Of a stretch of 64,000 bases of DNA, positions 53,144 through 61,997 are shown in pieces; the stretch's first letter is position 1, and each line of letters begins with the position of its first letter. Position numbers and translations under genes: made by a program. The notes beneath the pieces were generated by a model. It was not told the DNA's origin. It made no database searches and saw only the letters and a program-made list of their open reading frames with translations. The DNA is taken from positions 33,767 to 97,766 of the forward strand of contig JAJDTM010000026.1 of assembly GCA_022827185.1 (NCBI GenBank), written 5' to 3'. The stretch is from Candidatus Poribacteria bacterium (lineage in GTDB: Bacteria > Poribacteria > WGA-4E > WGA-3G).

Positions 53144-54430
53144 CTATCCCTTGAGTTTTGCATAGTGAACGGGCGGTTCCAAGGCAAGTGCCTCGTATGT
53201 CCCTATCTTCGGTACAATAATTTCAAGCACCCTGTTCCGATAAATTGTATGGAAATCCTCAGGTTGTGCTTGAATCGGGAAGATGCTTGTAAAGCCGTTA
53301 GGGAAGGAACTTGTACGTCCGACGACCTTTTCAAACCTCGGATCTTCCATTTGTCCAGTCTTAGGATCCACAGGGAGCTGTGTCTGAACCGTCACGGTGG
53401 TTTCGGGTGATGGTGTCGTATCTATAGCACATGGCGAACTTAGGCAAACTTCATAGTCATAGTGTGGCATTCTATCAGGAAGATCATACGTTTGCTTCGC
53501 AGCAGAGTTCGGTACCCATCGTGGGAATTCAATCTCGATTCGGTAATAATCCGCCATTTCTGAGACTTGATTGACCATTCCGTAGCGCCGGTATCGTTCT
53601 TTTATGTCATCGGCGTAAATCGCACCATCTGTCTCTACTGCTCCCGGCATCGTTGTCCGGTGTGCTGCAGTGGCATCAACCAGGGCGGGACGCAGACCAA
53701 TAAGCAGTGGAGTCGCTACAAGTGACGCGAACCAACCGTAGAATGCCGCTCCGTAACGCGGTTGCTCAGTTGTTGAACTAAATTCGTCTTTAAACCGGTA
53801 GATACCTTCGGTTATCGCGATGACGATCCCGAGAAAAATCATCAAGTTGCCTCTACTTGAAAAAAGGTCGGGCGCTTGTCCTTGGAATCCGATAAAGAAA
53901 AGGATGAGCGGATAGAGGGTTAGATTGATTAGACTGTTGATGCCTGTAGATACGGCGGCACTAAAGACGCGCGTGTTCCCTGCCATCTCTTCAAGCCGTG
54001 TTTTAAAATTTGCTGAGAACGCACCGAGAATAGGTTGTCCAAGCATCACTAATAAGTTGTACGGTGTTCGCAGTCTTGAATCTGGTGCCTCTGGTATCTG
54101 TACAAATTCTTCCGGAATACCTTGTTGTTTTTTTTGTTTGGTTTTTCCGGCCTCGTCGGTTCCTTCAGCCGCAACTTCAGGTTTAACAAAGGTCTCAAAA
54201 AACTTGCTGTTTATTTCAATATATGATTCCCACTCACTTGGAACATCACTTTGCATAAAAATCGCGGTAACCGGACACTCGGGTTCACACGCGGCGCAAT
54301 CTATACACACATCTGGGTCGATGTAAAGTTGATTTTCACCTTCGCTGGTATGTATGCAGTCCACGGGACAGACATCAACACATGCTGTGTCCTTTACGTC
54401 GACACACGGTTCACAAATTATATAAGCCAT
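53144..54430 (-). CDS. Ferredoxin-membrane fusion protein with possible Hsp20-like C-terminus
   Basis: 428 residues. The N-terminus (1-about 75) is a complete two-cluster ferredoxin: CEPCVDVKDTACVDVCPVDCI then CIDCAACEPECPV, like FdxA-type 7Fe or 8Fe proteins. A charged linker follows, then three likely membrane helices (about 165-190, 197-215, 230-250). The C-terminal third (about 290-415) has strand patterns resembling an Hsp20/alpha-crystallin core (YRIEIEFPRWVP ... RVLEIIVPKIG). I do not know this domain combination. It may be a membrane-tethered electron carrier. AAGGAGG precedes the ATG. It is divergent from truD. Confidence 0.7.
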   Translation of the reverse strand: MAYIICEPCVDVKDTACVDVCPVDCIHTSEGENQLYIDPDVCIDCAACEPECPVTAIFMQSDVPSEWESYIEINSKFFETFVKPEVAAEGTDEAGKTKQKKQQGIPEEFVQIPEAPDSRLRTPYNLLVMLGQPILGAFSANFKTRLEEMAGNTRVFSAAVSTGINSLINLTLYPLILFFIGFQGQAPDLFSSRGNLMIFLGIVIAITEGIYRFKDEFSSTTEQPRYGAAFYGWFASLVATPLLIGLRPALVDATAAHRTTMPGAVETDGAIYADDIKERYRRYGMVNQVSEMADYYRIEIEFPRWVPNSAAKQTYDLPDRMPHYDYEVCLSSPCAIDTTPSPETTVTVQTQLPVDPKTGQMEDPRFEKVVGRTSSFPNGFTSIFPIQAQPEDFHTIYRNRVLEIIVPKIGTYEALALEPPVHYAKLKG

Positions 54431-54463
54431 TTTTCCCTCCTTTTTATGGATGTTTCACTGTTA

Positions 54464-54492
54464 AGTATACCACAATTTTGTGTTGATGGCAA
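54464..54492 (-). promoter_or_regulatory. Promoter of the ferredoxin-fusion gene
   Basis: Minus-strand TTGCCA (54487-54492), 17-base spacer, TATACT (54464-54469). Confidence 0.6.
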
Positions 54493-54515
54493 GCAATATT
54501 TCTATTTTTCACAGT

Positions 54516-54544
54516 TTGACAAATAGGCGGATCGTGCTTATAAT
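54516..54544 (+). promoter_or_regulatory. Promoter of truD
   Basis: TTGACA (54516-54521), 17-base spacer, TATAAT (54539-54544), a full consensus promoter. Transcription would start near 54551, so the upstream ATGs at 54548-54551 are probably not used. Confidence 0.8.
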
Positions 54545-54577
54545 AGCGTGATGACTAAGACACATCAGGAAGATCGA

Positions 54578-55675
54578 ATGTTTAAGGAACCGGAAGATTT
54601 TATCGTTGAAGAACTACCGCTTTATGAACCCTCTGGAGCAGGGGCACATACCTATTTTGCTATTCGGAAACGGAATCTTAGCACGTTGGAGGCTATTAAC
54701 CGTATTGCCCGGGAACTACAAGTGTCAACACGAGATTTCGGGTATGCGGGCTTAAAGGATAAACATGCCATTACAACACAGGTATTGTCTGTTGAAGGTG
54801 TAACACCGGAACGGGTTTTGGAGATTGAACAGCCGGGTGTTGAAGTCTTATGGGCAGAGAGGCACACACATAAATTGCGAGTGGGACACCTTCGCGGCAA
54901 CCGCTTTGCGCTAACGCTGCACGATATGCCTCACGATACATTGTCTCTTGTTAAAGCGGTGATAGAGCGATTGGTAACTGAAGGTGTACCGAATCGGTTT
55001 GGCGCGCAACGGTTTGGGAACAAAAATGATTCACATCTGATCGGAAAAGCGTTGCTGAAAGCAGAATGGGAAACGGTGCTGCATTATATGCTCACAGCGG
55101 ACGCACTGCAAGTGGACGCTGTCGCGCGGCGTATGCAGCGCGAATTAGCACGGAAGCCTGTTGAAAAGGTGATAACTTCTATTCCGCATCGGTTGCGCAA
55201 GTTATATCTGTCAGCGTATCAAGCGCATCTCTTCAACAGTATCTTGGAGAAGCGGATGCCGCATTTAGGCAAATTCCTTGAGGGTGACATTGCCGTGAAA
55301 CATAGCAACGGTGCCCCCTTTCTTGTTCCGAATCCAACGATTGAACAACGGCGTGCAGATACGTTTGAGATTAGTCCTTCGGGACCGATCTTCGGGTACA
55401 AGATGCGGCTGCCGACGGGCGATGTACTAACTTTAGAGATGTCGCTTCTCGCAGATGAAGGCGTACGTTTTGAACAATTTCGTAAGGGCGTGGGGGTTCG
55501 GTTACCGGGGACGCGTAGACCGTTGCGGATGCCGATACAATCACATGAAGTGTCTGCTGTTGACAATGATTTGGGAATCCGTCTCGGTTTTACGCTTCCT
55601 GCAGGTGGATATGCGACAGTGGTTGTGGAGGAACTCTTGGCAGGAATACCGTCTTCGGAGAGGGTTAGCTCTTAA
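54578..55675 (+). CDS. truD: tRNA pseudouridine(13) synthase TruD
   Basis: 365 residues from ATG 54578. The start is chosen because AGGAAG sits 7 bases upstream and the promoter at 54516 would initiate near 54551; the frame opens at 54548. TruD hallmarks are EDFIVEELP at the N-terminus, the catalytic Asp61 in GYAGLKDKHAITTQ, and NRFGAQRFG with the internal insertion domain (about 150-300). It makes pseudouridine at position 13 of tRNA-Glu. Convergent with the PEGA-protein gene. Confidence 0.93.
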   Translation: MFKEPEDFIVEELPLYEPSGAGAHTYFAIRKRNLSTLEAINRIARELQVSTRDFGYAGLKDKHAITTQVLSVEGVTPERVLEIEQPGVEVLWAERHTHKLRVGHLRGNRFALTLHDMPHDTLSLVKAVIERLVTEGVPNRFGAQRFGNKNDSHLIGKALLKAEWETVLHYMLTADALQVDAVARRMQRELARKPVEKVITSIPHRLRKLYLSAYQAHLFNSILEKRMPHLGKFLEGDIAVKHSNGAPFLVPNPTIEQRRADTFEISPSGPIFGYKMRLPTGDVLTLEMSLLADEGVRFEQFRKGVGVRLPGTRRPLRMPIQSHEVSAVDNDLGIRLGFTLPAGGYATVVVEELLAGIPSSERVSS

Positions 55676-55723
55676 GTTTTATTTCCGATGCTATTCCGGC
55701 GCGAGAAGTCAATTTTGATGGTT

Positions 55724-57355
55724 TTAGTCTTCTTGTGCCGTTTGTCTGGATTTTCGGAATCTGTAAAACGTCCACGCTCCGGAGGCAAGTAACATAACTA
55801 ACAGCACAACGAGACCGATATTGAGGAGATAACGACCCCGATTGAGGTGCAACAACCGTTGGTTTGCCAATTGCGCGGCAGGCGTTCCCTTTTCTGCCTT
55901 CGTTTTTACCTCTTCCCAATACTTTTTTGCGAGGGCAATCTGACCGAGCTGTTCCGCCAGTTTCGCTGTAACTACCAGATAGGTAACATCCTGAACGTCT
56001 TGTCTTTCTAACGCATCGGCGAACGAACTCAGGAGTAAGACTGTTAAATCTTGCGACATTTGCGGGAAATCGGTCGTGCGCTCAATTCCGTTCTGGAAAG
56101 CGGTGACAGCCCCTTGGTGGTTATTTCGATCAAACTCAAGTTGCGACACCTCAAACCATGTCCGCTTAATAAGTTGGATCGGTTGTGCTATGTCGCTATA
56201 ACCGTCAAAGGTGAAGGTCGCCGAACCGTAATTCAAGCTTTCCTGTTTCGCGTAGAGTGTATAGGTCTCACCGAGAGTCAGTGAATCTGAATCTTTCCAC
56301 TCATCAAAGCGAAAAATCCCATTTGCGCCCACAGTCTGTTGGTGTGTTGTTCCATCGATCCAAACGATAGTACCGGCAGCCGATTCACCCGGAACCGCTG
56401 TAATAGTACCGTGAACAGCAATAGGATCAAGTACCCAACTCAGGTAAACGGACTCGCCAAGTATCAGTTGTAAATCAACGGTCTTGGAGGCAGGAATAAT
56501 GTACCCAGTTTTCTTTACAGATATTATGGACGTACCTTGGTGGAGGTTCTCTGTGATGAGTCTGGGGGTATTTCCGACTTCTCTATCGTTGATAGAAATT
56601 TGCGCGCCTTCGGGAAGTGTTGTGATCTTAAGTGCTGGACTCAGTTTAAGCAGTGCTATTTCGACATCACCGGTTGGGGCGAGGATCCCGTCCACAAATT
56701 TGGCGTTCGTCCGCAACAATTCATAGGTTTCAAGGATGCTCAGCTGCCGATTATCGTCCGAATCGGTTGTATCTGTCGTGAGTGCAGCGTGGAGTTCTTG
56801 AAGGAGTGCTGTAGCGTCTGCTTTTTCTGCGGATTGAATCACGTTCAGTGCGGCGGTGCCGAGCGTCTCGCGGTTGGCATAGTAAGCACTTAAGTTTGTA
56901 TCCTCTGTATAACCATCAACAATAACAACGGTTTGTTCTCTTTGCGTCTGTCTAAACCATTCATTGAGGGTAGCATCTTGAACGCCATCTTCATCTCCCT
57001 GCGTCAACAGGTGCATCGTCGGCATCCCCTTCGGTTTAGTGACCATCCCGTGATATAAAAAGATTAAAGTATCTTGTACCTGTGTCTGCCCTCCAATTTC
57101 TTGGAGAAGTGATTGAATCTCTTCGGTTGTTGCACGCTCGCCTTCAATATGATGGATTTGTGCACTCGGTACCTTTCCGCGTGATGTTAGGAGTTCGGTA
57201 AGCGAATTCAGTTGTTCATGTGCACGGGCATCCGGTGTTGCGTCTACAAGCAACCAATACGTCCCAGCGTCATCCGAAAACACCGGTGGCGAGGTGATGA
57301 CAATAGATACGACACAGATAAAAATGGATATGAAAATGGAATTCCGAAGTGACAT
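55724..57355 (-). CDS. Caspase-like (catalytically degenerate) and PEGA-domain membrane protein
   Basis: 543 residues from ATG 57355 (GTG 57367 is an alternative). Signal peptide or anchor at about 6-26. A caspase/C13-like domain (about 30-230) has the His region FLYHGMV (His102), but the usual DAC-SG loop reads VDGYTED, so the catalytic Cys appears replaced by Tyr149. A PEGA-type domain follows (about 240-310, LPEGAQISINDREVGNTP) with a carboxypeptidase-regulatory-like domain. A TPR-like segment and a C-terminal membrane helix (about 507-530) complete it. It is probably a structural or signalling protein rather than a protease. A TTGCAA-17-TAAACT promoter lies upstream. Confidence 0.65.
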   Translation of the reverse strand: MSLRNSIFISIFICVVSIVITSPPVFSDDAGTYWLLVDATPDARAHEQLNSLTELLTSRGKVPSAQIHHIEGERATTEEIQSLLQEIGGQTQVQDTLIFLYHGMVTKPKGMPTMHLLTQGDEDGVQDATLNEWFRQTQREQTVVIVDGYTEDTNLSAYYANRETLGTAALNVIQSAEKADATALLQELHAALTTDTTDSDDNRQLSILETYELLRTNAKFVDGILAPTGDVEIALLKLSPALKITTLPEGAQISINDREVGNTPRLITENLHQGTSIISVKKTGYIIPASKTVDLQLILGESVYLSWVLDPIAVHGTITAVPGESAAGTIVWIDGTTHQQTVGANGIFRFDEWKDSDSLTLGETYTLYAKQESLNYGSATFTFDGYSDIAQPIQLIKRTWFEVSQLEFDRNNHQGAVTAFQNGIERTTDFPQMSQDLTVLLLSSFADALERQDVQDVTYLVVTAKLAEQLGQIALAKKYWEEVKTKAEKGTPAAQLANQRLLHLNRGRYLLNIGLVVLLVMLLASGAWTFYRFRKSRQTAQED

Positions 57356-57397
57356 ATTTCTACCCACAAATTATCTTCTACGACATTTTAAGAGAGT

Positions 57398-57426
57398 AGT
57401 TTAACATAAAACCTAAATATTTGCAA
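57398..57426 (-). promoter_or_regulatory. Promoter of the PEGA-protein gene
   Basis: Minus-strand TTGCAA (57421-57426), 17-base spacer, TAAACT (57398-57403). Confidence 0.55.
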
Positions 57427-57493
57427 GAAAATGAACCAGTTTAGGGGTCAAAATGTCTAAACTTTTAATGAAGAATTGCGTCAAAATACATAA

Positions 57494-57673
57494 ATGAGGT
57501 ATTTTGGTGTTGCTTGCAAATTAAAATCTGCCCTTAAGAAATTAGGTGAATGTCTCTGGTTTAAAGCGTGTTTGGAAGTTGGGCTATCACCAGACGAAAC
57601 TAAAGAGAGACATAGACTTTATAATCTATATAATAATGCGGTTTTGGTGAAATTTACAATTTCTCAAAACTGA
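57494..57673 (+). CDS. Possible 59-residue open frame in the tolC upstream gap
   Basis: ATG to TGA, 59 codons, starting MRYFGVACKLKSALKKLGE and ending VLVKFTISQN. No family is recognised. No ribosome site is clear: the eight-base inverted repeat CAAAATAC/GTATTTTG (57482-57489, 57499-57506) surrounds the start. It may be a chance frame or remnant. The remaining gap 57368-57734 holds the minus-strand promoter and AT-rich sequence. Confidence 0.25.
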   Translation: MRYFGVACKLKSALKKLGECLWFKACLEVGLSPDETKERHRLYNLYNNAVLVKFTISQN

Positions 57674-57734
57674 TTATCAGAACGTGTTGAACCGACATAA
57701 GGTGTATACATCGGAATTGGACAAGGAGATGTTA

Positions 57735-59135
57735 ATGATTGACGGGAAAATAAAGTTAACTATTTTATCAAGACTCACGGCTTCGCCAAAAGCACGGCGT
57801 AAAAATTTTTCAAATGTGCTTTTAAAAACTGTTCTTATGCTTCAGTTCGCAGTGGTTCTTTGTGTCGGGGCACAAGAACCTGTCGGCGAAGTTGACTTAT
57901 CGCAACCTTTAACGCTTGAACAGTGTATCCAGATAGGTTTAGAAAGATCAACAAGCATGCGAAATGCACGGCTGAATCTCGCTATACAGGAACTCCGCGT
58001 AAAAAATGCGCGCGCCCAGTATTTTCCACAAATTTTTTCAAACGGCAACTACGATTTTTCTGACCGCATTGACTTCGGTTTTGAACCGGAAAACTATAAT
58101 TTAGGCCTACGTGGACAATATACAATTTGGGACAACGGGCAGCGAGAGGGAAGTTTCGCACAAGCGAAGGAGAGCCGGAGTGCTACCGTCAGCCGCAATG
58201 AGCGGACTAAACAAGACTTAATCCTTGACATTACGGTGGCGTACTACGATGTTCTTAAAAGGCAGGAACTCGTCAAAGTCAGTGAACAGATTCTCGCAAG
58301 ATCGCAGGAGAACACACAGCGAACGAGGGACTACGTAGCGGCAGGGACACTGATTCCCGCGGATGTTGCGACTGCCGAACTCCGTGAAGCCAATGATGAA
58401 TTATCACTGCTGAACAATCGCAACTCACTTCAAATCGCACAAGCGACGCTGCCGCGGCTCCTCGGATTGGATCCTGGCGTATTACTGACTGTTTCTGTTG
58501 ATGAATCCTATCAGTTATACCAAGAGCGCGGCACTATTGAGCGAATAGAGATGTCGGTTGAGGAGGCGATCCAGATAGCCCTTAACAGCCGACCGGAGTT
58601 TCAAGAACGGCAAGCACAGATAAAATCACAAGAGTGGAGTCTAACCTTGGCAAGGTTGCAGCGCTGGCCCCGCCTGAACGCGGATGCGAACTACAACGTC
58701 AACCTTGATGATTACCTCCGCGAGCGTGAAAATTTCTCTGATTTCCGAAGTTGGAGTGCAGGCGTATCCCTGAATTTCACCCTTTTTGATGGCGGCATCT
58801 TAGGAAACCGTGTGAAAGAACTCAAAATGCAGTTAGAGCAGACCCGTGAAAATGCGAGCGACTTGGAGCGGAGTGTCGCTCTCGCTGTTAGACAAAACTA
58901 TCTAAATCTCAAACGGAGTGAAAGTGCCGTTGATATTTCTAATAAACAGGTTATCAATGCCCAGCTCAGTTTAGATGTCATTCAAGGGCGTTTTGATGTG
59001 GGTAAGGCGATCTTGCTTGAGTTGCTTGATGCCCAAACGAGTTACGCACAAGCATTGACGAATGAAGTCAATGCGTTCTACGACTACAAAATTTCACAAA
59101 CTCGTCTGCAGGATGCAATGGGAGTACTACAGTAG
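57735..59135 (+). CDS. TolC-family outer-membrane channel protein
   Basis: 466 residues from ATG 57735 (AGGAG 6 bases upstream; the frame opens at 57684). A hydrophobic signal segment near 27-45 follows a basic start. Two OEP repeats show LTLEQCIQIGLERSTSMRNARLNLAIQELRVKNARAQYFPQI and its second-half counterpart MSVEEAIQIALNSRPEFQERQAQIKSQEWS. It would form the trimeric exit duct. The next gene starts one base after the stop, so it works with that adaptor and the ATPase. Confidence 0.9.
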   Translation: MIDGKIKLTILSRLTASPKARRKNFSNVLLKTVLMLQFAVVLCVGAQEPVGEVDLSQPLTLEQCIQIGLERSTSMRNARLNLAIQELRVKNARAQYFPQIFSNGNYDFSDRIDFGFEPENYNLGLRGQYTIWDNGQREGSFAQAKESRSATVSRNERTKQDLILDITVAYYDVLKRQELVKVSEQILARSQENTQRTRDYVAAGTLIPADVATAELREANDELSLLNNRNSLQIAQATLPRLLGLDPGVLLTVSVDESYQLYQERGTIERIEMSVEEAIQIALNSRPEFQERQAQIKSQEWSLTLARLQRWPRLNADANYNVNLDDYLRERENFSDFRSWSAGVSLNFTLFDGGILGNRVKELKMQLEQTRENASDLERSVALAVRQNYLNLKRSESAVDISNKQVINAQLSLDVIQGRFDVGKAILLELLDAQTSYAQALTNEVNAFYDYKISQTRLQDAMGVLQ

Positions 59136-59136
59136 C

Positions 59137-61101
59137 ATGAAGAATCGTAAAAAATGGGTTATCATCGGGGTAGTTGCTGTCATTGTTATTGCTGTCGGGG
59201 CAATCGGTGCTACCCGTATGAATTTCAGTTTCGGTCAAGATAAAAAGGAGAGCGAGACCAAACAGGAAGTTGTCCGCAGAGGCGAATTCGTTGTGCGTGT
59301 ACGTGAGTCTGGTAACCTCCGTTCCTTTATAGAGGTGGATGTTCGTTCAAACGTGGAAGGCGAGATCGTTAAAATTCTCGTTGATGAGGGGGCAAAAGTT
59401 GAGGTGGATCAACCGCTGCTTCGCATTGATGAAAAGCAAATTCTGGAGCAAAAAAAGCAAGCGGAGGCGAACCTTAATGCACGCGAAGCAGAACTGAAGC
59501 GAGCACAACTCCGAATTAAGATTACTGAGAAACAACAGGAGAGTAGTCTCGCACAGTCACGAAATTCTGTCTTAAAAGCACAAGCGACCTTGGATTCCTT
59601 TGTTGCAAACACACAGCAACGGATAACCGAGGCGGAAACATTGGTCGCAACGACACAGAACTCTCTTGACCAAGACAATATCGCCTTGAAGCAGGCAGAA
59701 ATTGCATTAGGGCAAGCAAAACTAACCCTTGAACGCTCACAAACAAATGTTGAATCCGCCAAGATCTCCTTTGAAACAGCAGAAGCCGAGCATAAACGCA
59801 ACAAGGAACTGCATGCTAAAAATCTCATCTCAGAGAAAGCATTGGAAGATTCTCAGCGACAGCTTATAGTTGCTAAATCACAGTACGATTCTGCTGAGAA
59901 AGATGTTGAATCACAAAAAGAGACGATAAAATCTCAAGATGAGAACCTCAACGCACGAAAAACAGCCATCGACAGCCGGAAGTCGACACTCGAACTGAAT
60001 AAGAAGAATGTTGATACGCTTAAAAAGTCTCTCGAAGCGCAGCAAAAACAGTACGAAGCAGAACTTGAGGACGCACAAACCCGACTCTTGCAGATAGAAG
60101 AGACAACAGAAGAAGAAAAAGAATTAACAATACATTCAGAAGTGAGTGCGCAGGCGAGTCTCCTCCAAGCGGAGAGCCAGCTTAAATCTCAGGAAGAACG
60201 CCACGATTGGACAACCGTTAGAGCGCCGATGGCAGGTACAATTACGCAGCTCATTGTGGAAGAGGGTGAGATTATCACCTCGGGGCGTTCAGCGTTTTCA
60301 CGTGGCGAAGCGATCATGCGTATCGCTGACCTTGACCAGATGATTGTCAGAACCCAAATCAACCAGGTGGAGATCGGGAAGATAGACGAAGGACAACGTG
60401 CCGAAATCACCGTTGATAGTTACCCGGGTCGCGTCTTTCCGGGGAGGGTGAGCGAGATTTCACCGAGCGCGACGCGGCGGGGTCCCCAAAATCAGAGTTC
60501 TGTCATCACTTTTGAGGTAGATATAGAGGTCATCGGTTCACCGCCTGAGTTACTGCCCGGTATGTCCGCAGATGTTGATATTATTGTGTTTGAGGAATCA
60601 GATGTTCTTCAACTACCGATTCCAGCTGTGCTGAGTCCGGAGATCTTCACGGTAAAAGCCAACATAAAGTCAACAGACCTTGGGCAATTTCAGGAAGGTC
60701 AACGTCTCAAAATTCGGAATCTGATCGGAAAGGAATTCGCTGGACAGGTGGGTAAAATTGATCCGAAAAAGGCACGTGGTAACCTCGAAATTTTGCTTGA
60801 AGGCAATCAGAAGGGGTTGCGCAAAGGTCCAATAGAGATCAGCGTTGTTATTTCCGATCAAAACGTACTCCCCGATATAGAAGCGGAAGTTAGTAGTGAA
60901 CGGCAATACTTCGTCAAATTAGATACAGGTAAACCCAGCAAGAACAAAGAAAAAGGCGTTAAAACCCATATTACAATCGGGCAGCGCAACAACACACACT
61001 TTCAAATCACAGGTGGTTTAAAGGAAAATGATCGTGTTTTCGTGCCTTCTATGCAGGAATTAACAAAAGGACAAAAAGAAGACGAGAACGAAAGTAAATA
61101 A
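59137..61101 (+). CDS. HlyD/MacA-type periplasmic adaptor protein
   Basis: 654 residues from ATG 59137; the longer frame from 59062 overlaps tolC and is unlikely. An N-terminal membrane helix (about 7-24) is followed by a barrel-sandwich hybrid (LRSFIEVDVRSNVEGEIVKILVDEGAKVE). A very long coiled coil (about 105-370, rich in Lys, Glu and Gln) comes next, then the second lipoyl half (TVRAPMAGTITQLIVEEGEII) and beta-barrel domains. The coiled coil is longer than in MacA. It joins the inner-membrane ABC part to TolC across the periplasm. The permease is missing here. Confidence 0.85.
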   Translation: MKNRKKWVIIGVVAVIVIAVGAIGATRMNFSFGQDKKESETKQEVVRRGEFVVRVRESGNLRSFIEVDVRSNVEGEIVKILVDEGAKVEVDQPLLRIDEKQILEQKKQAEANLNAREAELKRAQLRIKITEKQQESSLAQSRNSVLKAQATLDSFVANTQQRITEAETLVATTQNSLDQDNIALKQAEIALGQAKLTLERSQTNVESAKISFETAEAEHKRNKELHAKNLISEKALEDSQRQLIVAKSQYDSAEKDVESQKETIKSQDENLNARKTAIDSRKSTLELNKKNVDTLKKSLEAQQKQYEAELEDAQTRLLQIEETTEEEKELTIHSEVSAQASLLQAESQLKSQEERHDWTTVRAPMAGTITQLIVEEGEIITSGRSAFSRGEAIMRIADLDQMIVRTQINQVEIGKIDEGQRAEITVDSYPGRVFPGRVSEISPSATRRGPQNQSSVITFEVDIEVIGSPPELLPGMSADVDIIVFEESDVLQLPIPAVLSPEIFTVKANIKSTDLGQFQEGQRLKIRNLIGKEFAGQVGKIDPKKARGNLEILLEGNQKGLRKGPIEISVVISDQNVLPDIEAEVSSERQYFVKLDTGKPSKNKEKGVKTHITIGQRNNTHFQITGGLKENDRVFVPSMQELTKGQKEDENESK

Positions 61102-61178
61102 GCGTGCCGTTTTGTTGGCATAGGTGTACTAATTTTTATATTCATCATTCACCAACTTAAGGTTGAGGAGGAGATGTT

Positions 61179-61883
61179 GTGTTAATAGATGTAAAAGATT
61201 TAACGAAAGTCTACGAGATGGGAGATGTGCAGGTACATGCCTTGCGGGGTGTGAGTTTCACCATAACGGAGGGTGAATTCCTGGCGATTATGGGACCGTC
61301 GGGTTCGGGTAAATCGACTATGATGGATATTCTGGGATGTCTCGCAACGCCGACCTCGGGTGAGTACTATCTTGAAGGCGAAGAGGTAGGTCAACTTTCT
61401 GATAATCGTCTTGCAGACATTCGCAATAAGAAGATCGGGTTCGTGTTTCAGTCGTTCAACCTCCTGCCTCGTACGAGTGCGCTCAACAACGTTGAGTTAC
61501 CGCTTATTTACGCGGGTTTGGGTAGAAAAGAGCGGAAACGACGTGCCTTTGAGGCGCTGGAAGCCGTCGGTTTGGCGGATCGGGTTGATCACAAGTCAAC
61601 CGAATTGTCTGGTGGTCAAATTCAGCGTGTCGCGATTGCTCGTGCCTTGGTTAATAGTCCTTCAATGATTTTTGCCGATGAACCGACCGGAAACTTAGAT
61701 ACGCGTTCCGGTGAAGAAATTATGGCAATTTTCAATCGATTGAACGATGAAGGAAATACTATCATCATGGTGACGCACGAAGCGGAAGTCGCTGAACATG
61801 CCAAGCGGGTACTCCATATTCGTGACGGTTTAATTGAACGGGATGTCAGACAGAATGGGCATGAGGAAGCCGCCGCTGACTAA
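61179..61883 (+). CDS. MacB/LolD-type ABC ATPase
   Basis: 234 residues, ABC ATPase of the MacB/LolD/FtsE class. Walker [11 protein letters not shown]-loop [22 protein letters not shown], signature [15 protein letters not shown], Walker [12 protein letters not shown], switch [11 protein letters not shown]. It belongs with a MacB-type permease using mechanotransmission and with the adaptor upstream. No permease follows; a repeat element and an S55-like gene come next. GTG 61179 is supported by GGAGGAG upstream. Confidence 0.92.
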   Translation: MLIDVKDLTKVYEMGDVQVHALRGVSFTITEGEFLAIMGPSGSGKSTMMDILGCLATPTSGEYYLEGEEVGQLSDNRLADIRNKKIGFVFQSFNLLPRTSALNNVELPLIYAGLGRKERKRRAFEALEAVGLADRVDHKSTELSGGQIQRVAIARALVNSPSMIFADEPTGNLDTRSGEEIMAIFNRLNDEGNTIIMVTHEAEVAEHAKRVLHIRDGLIERDVRQNGHEEAAAD

Positions 61884-61895
61884 TCAAAAGGAATA

Positions 61896-61984
61896 GGACT
61901 TACGCAGCCCCCATTGCAGGCGGGGTTTCAAACCTCGCCTGCAGTACGTCGGACATTCGTTATTATGGAAAAATGCGTAAGTCC
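61896..61984 (+). mobile_element. Inverted-repeat element copy C (MITE-like, 89 bp)
   Basis: Ends are GGACTTACGCA (61896-61906) and TGCGTAAGTCC (61974-61984), perfect 11-bp terminal inverted repeats. Inside, TGCAGGCGGGGTTTCAAACC and CGCCTGCAG form a hairpin, then GGACATTCGTTATTATGG. It ends 13 bases before the ATG of the second S55-like gene and starts 12 bases after the ATPase stop. Confidence 0.7.
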
Positions 61985-61997
61985 GAAGGAAATGTGA

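Noticed and set aside
59062..59136. N-terminal extension of the HlyD-type adaptor
   Set aside because: It overlaps the end of tolC out of frame; ATG 59137, just after the tolC stop, gives a normal membrane-anchor start.
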